From positions 1-13,379 of the forward strand of contig DKKR01000016.1 in NCBI GenBank assembly GCA_002455375.1: a DNA stretch of 13,379 nucleotides. The letters run 5' to 3'. The notes beneath the pieces were generated by a model. That model was given only the letters and a program-made list of their open reading frames with translations. It had not been told where the DNA came from and did no database searches. This DNA is from Bacteroidetes bacterium UBA6661 (GTDB lineage Bacteria > Bacteroidota > Bacteroidia > AKYH767-A > OLB10). Position 1 is the first letter of the stretch. The number at the start of each line of letters is the position of its first letter. Shown here piece after piece: positions 1 through 6,517 of this stretch. The position numbers were made by a program, and so were the translations under genes.

Positions 1-2297
1 GTACTACCTTGTCTTCTGATTTTAAATTTAATTCTGCTACCGTCTAAATTGATTTGTGCAACAGCTTCATCAGGTGCTGCACCTGCCATATTAGACATTG
101 GTTGTGATGAACCTGTAATAGCATATTTATTTTGTGAATTGTGTTTGCGTACAACAACTAATTTTCCGGGATCACCTGTATTGAAAGAGTAAGCCATATA
201 AGTTGGACTTGTTGTACTATTAGGTACATCACCCGACATCAGATATCCGTTTCTGAACAAATCCTCATAACGACTTGTGATTGCTTGTGCATAAGGCGGA
301 ATAACCAATTGCCAGATATAATTTTTTGGATTCTGATAAGGTTGAGATGTTACAAAATAACCTGTTGTGAAAAATTCTGCACCTGTCATTGAAACAGCTT
401 TAAGAAAACCTAACCATTGTGCAGGACGAACGTTTTGTGTTTCGTCATTGTCCCACCCTGGTGAAACTGCAGGTGAAAAATATTTGTCTCCGGCTAATAG
501 TTGTTCTCTTCTTGATTCAACAACCCACTGCCATCCTTTCCATGCACCACTCCAATAGCGCCAGTTTGATGGCCAACGCATATAAATATCACCTGTAGCA
601 TAGTGTGAACCATTCATGGCTGTATTCACTGTACGTACTTCTGACCATTTTAAATTCCATGTTGGCTGACCATCCAACTGATAATAAGCAAATTTTGTAT
701 TTGATAAACCACTTAAGCTCATGAACTGATCGCGATAAGCATTTATTTTTGTTGCAGCTCTGCGACCTTCATATGTGAACCAATCAAGACCTGATGAATT
801 TTTATCTGCCACCACACTCGGGTCAGATTGCATAACGTTAGTATAATATAGGAATGGAATAACTTCACCATTATCTAATATATAATCAATAGGTCTGCTC
901 AATTTTGTAAGTAGTTGTTGCATGTAAAATTTCTGTGTAAGTCCATCTTTAACTAAAGAATCAGGTGCTCCTGCAGGACTCAGATATTTTGTTGAACCGG
1001 TTCCTCCGTTAGGGTTCAGATATTGATTAGAACTGTTTTTAAGATAATACTTATCGGGCAAACATCCACATGTTGCATAAGCAGTATTGCTTTTATAGCC
1101 TGCATCTGTCGGACGCAATTGTGGCCAATATGATAAAGCAGATACTTTGTATTGTGGATAGCTGTTTGCCAGATTAATCCATGCATATGAAAATGTAGTT
1201 GGGTTCGAGTAATCACTATAGGCACCTGTATTTTCGGCAGCCATAATGGTGTAGTTAAAGTTTTTTGCAAAATCTGTTTGTAGTGTAACACTGTTTGCTA
1301 CAGCTTTTGAATAAACAGTCTCATAAGTCTGATATCCTGAAAGATAATAGTAGCCAACAAATGGATTGTTAGGAAACAATGTATGCCCGGGCTTATATCT
1401 TGGTGTAGGAAAGTTTTTTAATTGCTCTATGGGTGTAAGTGATGGTGAGGGATGACCCGGAGCAAAGTCGTTAATATTGATACCTGCTGTTACGGGACTT
1501 GGTGTTGGTGCAGGAACCGTAGGGTTTGCGAATGAATAATGCTTGCCTGCCATAAAATTTAAATAGTGTGCATAGATTGAATTTCCTCCAAGTGAGTTGT
1601 AGTAAACAGCAATTTCATCTATTGCACCCTGATATTTATAGTAATCTGCCTGAGAGTTGAGCATATAGTCTCTATTACCACTTTGGGCGAAACTACCACC
1701 GGCTATAGTTTTTGAAAAACCAGCAGGCAGTTGCCCGTCAACCCAGACTTCTTTGATGCCGGCTTTTGCATTATATTTAAATACAATGTGATGCCAATTG
1801 TCATCCACATAATAACTATAAGATGCACGACCAATACCATTAAGGTCTATTTCAAAATCATCATAAATAGGAGAGCCGTTAGCGGCTTTAACTTCTGTCA
1901 TGAAGTTAATTGCCGGATAGGTCATGCGCAATTCAAGAGCACCATCCATTCTTTTTGCAAATACTGTTGTGCCAAAGTTCATACCGGGTTTAAAAATAAA
2001 TTCGAATGTTACGGCAGAGTCAATAGCCAACACACCACCTCTGATGATGGTACTGCTAGAGTCTAACTTCATGTACTTGCCAACACCACCGGATGTGTTG
2101 GTTAGTATTTGATAGTTTGACTGGTAATAGTTTGGATCAAGATTAAAAGTTCCCATCGAATCTTTCATTGGCGATGAGCCTTCGAAAGTATAATACGATT
2201 TTGGCAGATAATTTTGAGCAACCAAACAAGTAGGAACTGCTAACAAGAACGCTGCAACAATGCTTCTTGTAATTGAGATTAAAGTTGATTTAATCAT
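1..2297 (-). CDS. Secreted LamG-domain protein, possible polysaccharide-active enzyme (3' end beyond window)
   Basis: Reading leftward from an ATG at 2297-2295, the frame stays open for 765 codons to the window edge, so the C-terminus is missing. Residues 1-28 form a signal peptide (hydrophobic IVAAFLLAVPTCLVA, then Q at a likely cleavage site). Residues about 30-250 look like a LamG/concanavalin-A-like jelly roll: the typical motif WHHIVFKYN...KEVWVDGQL lies near residue 165. A Pro/Thr-rich linker follows (PTVPAPTPSPV). The remaining 500 residues match no family I can name with certainty. They include a striking aromatic patch near residues 571-593, with six Trp in about 22 residues, and a segment GWDNDETQNVRPAQWLGFLK. 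The end of the visible part looks like a beta-rich C-terminal domain. Aromatic-rich surfaces plus LamG suggest carbohydrate binding or cleavage, but this is inference. A T9SS sorting domain would be expected past the left edge. It is read in the same direction as the two upstream genes but is separated from them by a 267-base gap. Confidence 0.85.
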   Translation of the reverse strand, partial: MIKSTLISITRSIVAAFLLAVPTCLVAQNYLPKSYYTFEGSSPMKDSMGTFNLDPNYYQSNYQILTNTSGGVGKYMKLDSSSTIIRGGVLAIDSAVTFEFIFKPGMNFGTTVFAKRMDGALELRMTYPAINFMTEVKAANGSPIYDDFEIDLNGIGRASYSYYVDDNWHHIVFKYNAKAGIKEVWVDGQLPAGFSKTIAGGSFAQSGNRDYMLNSQADYYKYQGAIDEIAVYYNSLGGNSIYAHYLNFMAGKHYSFANPTVPAPTPSPVTAGININDFAPGHPSPSLTPIEQLKNFPTPRYKPGHTLFPNNPFVGYYYLSGYQTYETVYSKAVANSVTLQTDFAKNFNYTIMAAENTGAYSDYSNPTTFSYAWINLANSYPQYKVSALSYWPQLRPTDAGYKSNTAYATCGCLPDKYYLKNSSNQYLNPNGGTGSTKYLSPAGAPDSLVKDGLTQKFYMQQLLTKLSRPIDYILDNGEVIPFLYYTNVMQSDPSVVADKNSSGLDWFTYEGRRAATKINAYRDQFMSLSGLSNTKFAYYQLDGQPTWNLKWSEVRTVNTAMNGSHYATGDIYMRWPSNWRYWSGAWKGWQWVVESRREQLLAGDKYFSPAVSPGWDNDETQNVRPAQWLGFLKAVSMTGAEFFTTGYFVTSQPYQNPKNYIWQLVIPPYAQAITSRYEDLFRNGYLMSGDVPNSTTSPTYMAYSFNTGDPGKLVVVRKHNSQNKYAITGSSQPMSNMAGAAPDEAVAQINLDGSRIKFKIRRQGS

Positions 2298-2408
2298 GTG
2301 AAATGGTAATTAGAAATTAAACATAATAAGCCCGCTGCGATTAACCGAAGTTTTTTCGCATTAATAAATTTTGTTGTTAAACGGAATAGAATAATTGGTT
2401 AACGCGTC

Positions 2409-2435
2409 CAAAAATAAATTGAATTTTCACCCAAA
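2409..2435 (-). promoter_or_regulatory. Possible Bacteroidota-type promoter for the LamG gene
   Basis: On the minus strand, TATTTTTG (2416-2409) matches the Bacteroidota -7 consensus TAnnTTTG exactly. A TTTG lies upstream at 2435-2432, but the spacer is 15 bases, shorter than the usual 18-21. Transcription would start about 105 bases before the start codon. The TTTG falls inside one copy of the repeated motif at 2425-2438. The short spacer keeps confidence low. Confidence 0.25.
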
Positions 2436-2438
2436 AAA
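2425..2438. repeat. Direct repeat copy A, TTTCACCCAAAAAA
   Basis: An identical 14-base copy occurs at 2535-2548, 110 bases away, with the palindrome at 2480-2515 between them. This copy overlaps the possible promoter of the LamG gene. A related TTTCGCCC lies at 2556-2563. It could be a regulator-binding motif; no function is shown. Confidence 0.5.
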
Positions 2439-2479
2439 GAGGTGATTGGCAATTATACTATAAGTCAATGATAATCAAT

Positions 2480-2515
2480 ATATAACGTTATTAACAGGTG
2501 TTAATAACGTTATAT
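2480..2515. repeat. Perfect 16-bp inverted repeat with a 4-base loop
   Basis: The arms at 2480-2495 (ATATAACGTTATTAAC) and 2500-2515 are exact reverse complements around AGGT. It begins about 50 bases past the stop of the beta-barrel gene in the direction of reading. It could act as a transcription terminator, but no T-tract follows on the minus strand and the stem is AT-rich. It could equally be a dyad operator for the LamG gene. The symmetry is seen directly; the role is not resolved. Confidence 0.7.
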
Positions 2516-2534
2516 TCGCCATTAAAAAAAGGAC

Positions 2535-2548
2535 TTTCACCCAAAAAA
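2535..2548. repeat. Direct repeat copy B, TTTCACCCAAAAAA
   Basis: Identical to the copy at 2425-2438. It starts 33 bases beyond the stop codon of the beta-barrel gene on the minus strand. The degenerate third form TTTCGCCC at 2556-2563 lies between this copy and that stop codon. Confidence 0.5.
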
Positions 2549-2564
2549 ATCAACCTTTCGCCCA

Positions 2565-3302
2565 TTAAAATTTGGTAAAAATACCGGCTGAAAACTGAAA
2601 AACATCAACAGGTTGTGAGTATGCACCGGTGGATCTTTTTTCTCCGGTTTCGGAATAAATTAAATACACATCATCATAGTTAAATTCAGTGCGGAAATAG
2701 TCGCCTGCAAACATTACTCCTATGTTTTTGTGAAAACAATATTTCACTTCAAAGCCCAGATTGAGTGCTATATCTAAAACAGATGAAGCATTTTCTGTAA
2801 CCTGCAATGTTTTTACGCCATCAAAAGACTGATAAATCCGTTTTGAATATTTTCCATTTGCAAAACCAAGCATTCCTCTTAATGTAGCATCTGTTTGTTC
2901 GTTAAAATTTAAGGTTGTACCAAGACCTAAAAGTAGGCTGTTTACTTTCCACGGATAAGTAGTGGTTTTGTAACGTGGTCCCGGAGGGTTTGTTTCAACA
3001 AGACTGTTTAGTAATTCAGTTGCATTAACCGGGTTATAGAACCACACATAATCGGCAGCAATATAGAGTTTGCTGTTTGGGTGGTAAGAAGTACGCAGTC
3101 GCGAGGTAGCACCAAGTATGGCATAGCCAGATTTAAAGTTTTCGTCCAGCTTATCAGCAAAATCACTCAGTGGAATGTTTATCCCTGCTGTTAGACCAAT
3201 CTGCCAGCGCGATATTTCTTCTTCAGTTTCCTGTGCAGAGGCTGTTGACGATAAAAGTGGAATAAGATAAATAAGCCATAATAATTTTGCGATGTGCTTC
3301 AT
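2565..3302 (-). CDS. Outer-membrane beta-barrel protein
   Basis: This 245-residue protein starts with a clear signal peptide (KLLWLIYLIPLLSSTASAQ, likely cleaved at residue 24). The mature part of about 220 residues alternates polar and hydrophobic residues in short stretches, for example IGLTAGINIPL, KLYIAADYVWFY, SLLLGLGTTLNF, TLRGMLGFANGKY and IGVMFAGDYF. It ends VFQFSAGIFTKF, with the terminal aromatic residue that the BAM machinery recognises in outer-membrane barrels. Size and pattern fit a small barrel of perhaps 8-10 strands, of the broad OmpA-like or porin-family type annotated in many Bacteroidota. No OmpA peptidoglycan-binding domain is present. Substrate or role is unknown. It is read in the same direction as the type B CTD gene upstream, 194 bases away, and seems to have its own promoter. 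Confidence 0.8.
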   Translation of the reverse strand: MKHIAKLLWLIYLIPLLSSTASAQETEEEISRWQIGLTAGINIPLSDFADKLDENFKSGYAILGATSRLRTSYHPNSKLYIAADYVWFYNPVNATELLNSLVETNPPGPRYKTTTYPWKVNSLLLGLGTTLNFNEQTDATLRGMLGFANGKYSKRIYQSFDGVKTLQVTENASSVLDIALNLGFEVKYCFHKNIGVMFAGDYFRTEFNYDDVYLIYSETGEKRSTGAYSQPVDVFQFSAGIFTKF

Positions 3303-3320
3303 GTAGCCAGAAAGTTTGCT

Positions 3321-3349
3321 CTAAAGTAGCAACTTTACAGGTATCACAA
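3321..3349 (-). promoter_or_regulatory. Possible promoter for the beta-barrel gene
   Basis: On the minus strand, TTG (3349-3347), an 18-base spacer and TACTTTAG (3328-3321) resemble the Bacteroidota TTG / TAnnTTTG promoter with one mismatch in the -7 box. The start codon at 3302 would lie a short distance past the predicted transcription start. Confidence 0.3.
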
Positions 3350-3496
3350 GCCAAGCATGGCAATTTTAGTTTTCAGCTTATGTATTTGCGAAACTACTAT
3401 TCCCTTTTTGTCGAAGTGCCTGATGAGATATTTTAGTAGTATGATTGACAATGTTCTTAGTTTTTAGTGTGAAACATTATTATCTTTTTTTCGCGA

Positions 3497-3943
3497 TTAC
3501 ATTATAAGGTTTACGGTTCCTTTTTTAGTCAATATTCTGCCGTTGATAGCTTTTGCCTGTATTTTATATACATAACTTCCCTGCTGTGCTATCTGACCTT
3601 TATACATACCGTCCCAGCGCTTATTGATATCGCTGGATTCAAAAATCATAGCTCCCCAACGGTCAAATACCTGCATGGTAAAGTCTTTAACTCCTTCGCT
3701 GTAGGCGCCAAATGTTTCATTAATACCATCACCATTGGGTGTAAAGGAGTTGGGAACATATATGGCCATATTAGGAGTTACCGTAGTTTCGTTAGACATA
3801 CTGGTGATTTCATTGGCTCCCTGCTTGTAAGCAATAACTCTGTACTTACGCTCTGTAATGTTGCCTTGTGCATTCACAAAGGTGGATTTACAAACCCCCA
3901 ACACACACATAGACATTAAGGCAAATTCTGCAATTCTTTTCAT
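3497..3943 (-). CDS. Small secreted protein with T9SS type B (gliding-motility-associated) C-terminal domain
   Basis: The first in-frame ATG is at 3973, but I prefer the ATG at 3943. It gives a standard signal peptide (MKRIAEFALMSMCVLGVC...VNAQ), whereas the extra ten residues are polar, and the A-rich leader before it is typical of Bacteroidota. The product is 148 residues. After the signal peptide come about 35 residues (YRVIAYKQGANEITSMSNE) that resemble the last strands of a fibronectin-type-III-like domain. Then comes a complete type B sorting domain: IYVPNSFTPNGDGINETF, then MQVFDRWGAMIFESSD, W-DGMYKG, GSYVYKIQAKAINGR and KKGTVNLIM. Such domains route proteins through the type IX secretion system to the cell surface. 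They are normally fused to large cargo, and here almost no cargo is left. It may be a truncated adhesin remnant or a real minimal secreted protein. Confidence 0.8.
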   Translation of the reverse strand: MKRIAEFALMSMCVLGVCKSTFVNAQGNITERKYRVIAYKQGANEITSMSNETTVTPNMAIYVPNSFTPNGDGINETFGAYSEGVKDFTMQVFDRWGAMIFESSDINKRWDGMYKGQIAQQGSYVYKIQAKAINGRILTKKGTVNLIM

Positions 3944-4058
3944 ATCATTTATATTTTGTACAGTGAATTGCAAATTGCTTTCCCGAATGGTGTCTAATAG
4001 TTAAAAAAGAAGCATTTAATCACAGTTGTAAGATTTGAGCATCCTGCAGCCACATTTT

Positions 4059-4268
4059 TTACGATGATTTTGTGATTTCTCCTCTGAGGAATTGAATCAG
4101 GTCTCTTTCAAAAGTTGTTTTCCGGCTGAAAGTTTTGAAACAATAGAAGGTGTTTTCAGAAAAAACCAAGTAGTCAGGCTGATGTAATTTCAGGTTTTTG
4201 ACATTCTGATGTTTAGGGTCTGATGTGAATAACATGATAAAATGGTTCAAAATAGATAATAATGCCAT
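4059..4268 (-). CDS. Doubtful small ORF, 69 codons
   Basis: An uninterrupted leftward frame lies in the otherwise empty stretch between the type B CTD gene and the rightward genes. The product has no signal peptide, and its second half is polar with some helix-like character (TTFERDLIQFLRGEITK). An alternative start at 4235 would remove the first 11 residues. I recognise no family. No good promoter or leader precedes it. It could be a small real gene, a decayed fragment or chance. Confidence 0.25.
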   Translation of the reverse strand: MALLSILNHFIMLFTSDPKHQNVKNLKLHQPDYLVFSENTFYCFKTFSRKTTFERDLIQFLRGEITKSS

Positions 4269-4473
4269 AGTTTATGAACAAGTTATTTGCATATATAAAT
4301 AAATGTATTACTTTTATGAAAAATTAAATCTGCTGTAGAATGAAGAGTTGTAGTTCCGGTAGTATTTTTTCAAAGAATCATGATCTCTTGCTTTTCAATC
4401 GAGGGGAATTGTTTCAATTCAAGAGTTTTATTCATAAACCGCCATTGTATCGTTCACTCTAAATCTTAATAAC
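4269..4473. other. Intergenic region between leftward and rightward genes
   Basis: This 205-base AT-rich stretch carries a rightward promoter candidate (4286-4316) and a small dyad GAATTG-TTT-CAATTC at 4406-4420. No RNA gene is apparent. Positions 3974-4058, to the left of the doubtful ORF, also hold nothing I can identify. Confidence 0.6.
4286..4316 (+). promoter_or_regulatory. Possible promoter for the small helical protein gene
   Basis: TTTG at 4286-4289, a 19-base spacer and TACTTTTA at 4309-4316 fit the Bacteroidota promoter with one mismatch in TAnnTTTG. It would give a leader of about 150 bases before the ATG at 4474. The spacing is right, but AT-rich DNA yields such matches easily. 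Confidence 0.35.
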
Positions 4474-4851
4474 ATGCACACCATTGAACAACTTGAAGAG
4501 ATGCTTGCCGAACACCATGAGTGGCAAGGTAAAATCAACTTCTATCGTGGAGAAATTGATCGCATGAAAGGCGACCTTGCTTCAGCTGTAATGGCTGATC
4601 AGAATCATTACAACATGCCCAATGTGGAGCATTATCAAAATCAATTTATCCTGCAACGGGATATTCTCGACATCATGCGACATGATTTTAAACAGCATGA
4701 AAATAAAATAGAAGCTCATTCAGCCAACCCGGTCACAAACCTTGCTGCCGTACATGCCGGTGAACGCGAAAAACTTCAATCATTCGAGCGTTATTTTAAA
4801 GAACTCCGAAACGAGTTTAAAGCATTTATTCATAAAGAAGCATTTAGTTGA
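4474..4851 (+). CDS. Small cytoplasmic helical protein of unknown function
   Basis: This 125-residue protein has no signal peptide or membrane segment. It is rich in Glu, His, Lys, Gln and Asp and is predicted to be almost wholly helical: IEQLEEMLAEHHEWQGKI at the start, a central helix around QFILQRDILDIMRHDFKQ, and a final helix ERYFKELRNEFKAFIHKEA. It carries about ten histidines, including HH at residues 14-15, but not in a recognised metal-binding pattern. I know of no named family. Its cytoplasmic nature and its 131-base separation from the next start codon make it an unlikely member of the secreted-protein operon downstream. The start is chosen because it is the first ATG and is preceded by an A/T-rich leader. 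Confidence 0.7.
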   Translation: MHTIEQLEEMLAEHHEWQGKINFYRGEIDRMKGDLASAVMADQNHYNMPNVEHYQNQFILQRDILDIMRHDFKQHENKIEAHSANPVTNLAAVHAGEREKLQSFERYFKELRNEFKAFIHKEAFS

Positions 4852-4925
4852 AGTAAGAGTAGCCAACGCTACCTGCCACGAAAAGTAAAAAGCGAGATAG
4901 CCATCATCGCTATTGGAATACTTTT

Positions 4926-4956
4926 GTTTGTTTTCGCAAAACAAACCATATATTTA
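4926..4956 (+). promoter_or_regulatory. Promoter of the secreted-protein operon, overlapped by a 9-bp inverted repeat
   Basis: TTTG at 4927-4930, an 18-base spacer and TATATTTA at 4949-4956 match the Bacteroidota promoter pattern with one mismatch. Transcription would start near 4963, about 20 bases before the ATG at 4983. The sequence 4926-4946 is a perfect inverted repeat (GTTTGTTTT, loop CGC, AAAACAAAC) that covers the -33 box. A regulator bound there could control the operon. It could instead be a terminator stem of the preceding gene. Confidence 0.5.
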
Positions 4957-4982
4957 CAATCGAATTTTAAAATCCTCAACCA

Positions 4983-6510
4983 ATGAAAAAGTTTTTACCC
5001 CCCCCCCGCGACAGCAGTTGCTCTTGTTGCATTAGCATTTTTTTGTAGCACCACTATTCATGCGCAAATGCAGGCTACGCTCAATGCATCCAATTTCAAT
5101 GGCTACCACATTGCATGTTTTGGCCAGCAAAACGGAACATTAAGTGTTAGTGTTGCAGGCGGTACACCACCATACCGTTATGAATGGAGCAATGGTGACA
5201 GTGTTGCCACACTCATCAATTTAGCAGCAGGCTATTATTTTGTTCGTGTTTCCGACAGCAGCAATCAAGCTGCTGAAGCATTTATTACCCTTACGCAACC
5301 TGAGCCTTTGCAGGCAGAAAAACCGGAACCCTTTATCTATGGTAACGACTACAACATAAGCAGCTTTGGTGCTTGTAATGGTATGGCACCGGTAGTTGTA
5401 ACCGGTGGGCTGCAGCCTTACAATTGTACGTGGTATCCCGGCAACCAAACAGGTTTGGCACCCACTAACCTATGTGCAGGAGAAAACTATTTTACCATCC
5501 TTGATGCCAATGGCTGCAAAGTATCAAACAGCGTTGTATTGAAACAACCAGAGCGTGACGACTGGACTATGTATGGCAATTATGGAAGTAATCCTGCAAC
5601 ACATTTTATTGGAACCGTTGATAATAACGACTTTGTTTTCAGGACCAACAATGTGGAAAGGGTGAGGGTAAATGGAAGTGGCGATATGAAAATTAACAGT
5701 CTTGCAGGAACTGACTTTCAAATTTTGGTGGCAGATTCCAATGGAACATTAAAACGACTTAACCAAATATCCACACCTAATGTTATTCCATGGGTAACTA
5801 CTGGAAACAACAACACCAATGCTTTATTAAACTTTCTTGGAACTACCGATAATGTAGATTTTGTAATTAAAACAAACAATACAGAGCAGGCAAGGTTTAC
5901 AGCCGATGGAAAGCTTTTGCTTGGCACAAGTAATGTAGGAGATACAAAATTTACTATTGCTCATAATGATTTAAATGGTGGAATGTCCATTAATCGTCTT
6001 TCAACAGGAATAGGTAAAAGCGAAATAAGGTTTGAACAAAACGGCATCGAGCTTTGGGCAATTGGAAACGATATAGATAATTCCGGTGAACAAACATTTT
6101 TTATTTGGGATCATGCAAATTTTGCAACACGATTACTTATTAATAAATATGGCAAGGTAGGTATTGGTGTAACTCCACCGGGCAATAACATAAATCCATA
6201 TCTTTTATATGTAGCTGGAGGAATAACAACAAGAGAAATTAAAGTAACAGCAGCCACCGTTTTCCCCGATTATGTTTTTACAAAAGATTATGAGCTAATG
6301 GGTATTTACGAACTTGAAAAATATATTAAACATAACAGCCACCTTCCCGATATGCCGAGTGCGAAAGAAGTGGAAATCAATGAAGGCTTTGAAATGGGCG
6401 ATATGCAAACCAAGCTACTAAAGAAAATAGAAGAGCAAACGCTTTATATTATAAGTTTGCAAAAACAGGTGGATGAGCTGAAAGAGTTAGTTTATAAAAC
6501 TAAAAAATAA
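4983..6510 (+). CDS. SprB-repeat adhesin with tail-fibre-like C-terminus, out of frame at a C10 tract
   Basis: The natural start is the ATG at 4983 (A-rich MKK start, promoter upstream). Translation from it meets ten C bases at 4998-5007, shifts frame and stops at TAG 5046-5048 after 21 residues. With nine C the frame joins the long frame and gives 508 residues beginning MKKFLPPPATAVALVALAFF, ending a signal peptide at IHAQ. As sequenced, the main frame opens only at ATG 5068 (480 residues, no signal peptide). Numbered from that ATG, residues about 15-80 and 90-160 are SprB-like repeats (VAGGTPPYRYEWSNGD...LAAGYYFVRVSD; VTGGLQPYNCTWYPG). Residues 165-280 hold two repeats of the type NFLGTTDNVDFVIKTNNTEQ found in tail-fibre-like Bacteroidota proteins. 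The C-terminus (DYVFTKDYELMGIYELEKYI, HLPDMPSAKEV, GDMQTKLLKKIEEQTLYI) is the common end domain with a terminal coiled coil, probably trimeric. No T9SS sorting domain is visible. It is the first gene of the operon. Confidence 0.8.
4998..5007 (+). repeat. Homopolymer tract of ten C, possible phase-variation switch
   Basis: Ten consecutive C bases lie at codons 6-9 of the adhesin's signal peptide, in otherwise AT-rich DNA. The count decides whether the start at 4983 is joined to the adhesin frame: nine or twelve C is in frame, while ten or eleven is not. Runs of this length are prone to slipped-strand mispairing during replication, and also to sequencing error. Confidence 0.85.
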
Positions 6511-6517
6511 ATAAGCC

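Larger units (their letters stand above)
2298..2564. other. Intergenic region between the LamG gene and the beta-barrel gene
   Basis: This 267-base AT-rich gap holds no convincing gene. It contains a perfect 16-bp inverted repeat (2480-2515), two copies of a 14-base motif 110 bases apart (2425-2438 and 2535-2548), and a weak leftward promoter match for the LamG gene (2409-2416). Its length and structure suggest that the LamG gene has its own control region rather than simply following the beta-barrel gene. Confidence 0.7.

Noticed and set aside
1731..2066. Rightward 111-codon frame inside the LamG gene
   Set aside because: It lies antisense to a long frame with a clear signal peptide and LamG motif; its product has no coherent features.
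3941..3973. Upstream ATG at 3973 as the start of the type B CTD protein
   Set aside because: The extra ten residues are polar and would spoil a standard signal peptide; the ATG at 3943 gives a typical one.
4406..4420. Dyad GAATTG-TTT-CAATTC before the 4474 gene
   Set aside because: Six-base arms are common by chance in AT-rich DNA and no promoter match aligns with it.
4891..4911. Short hairpin AGCGA...TCGCT as terminator of the 4474 gene
   Set aside because: The stem is only five pairs plus an imperfect extension, and no T-tract follows directly.
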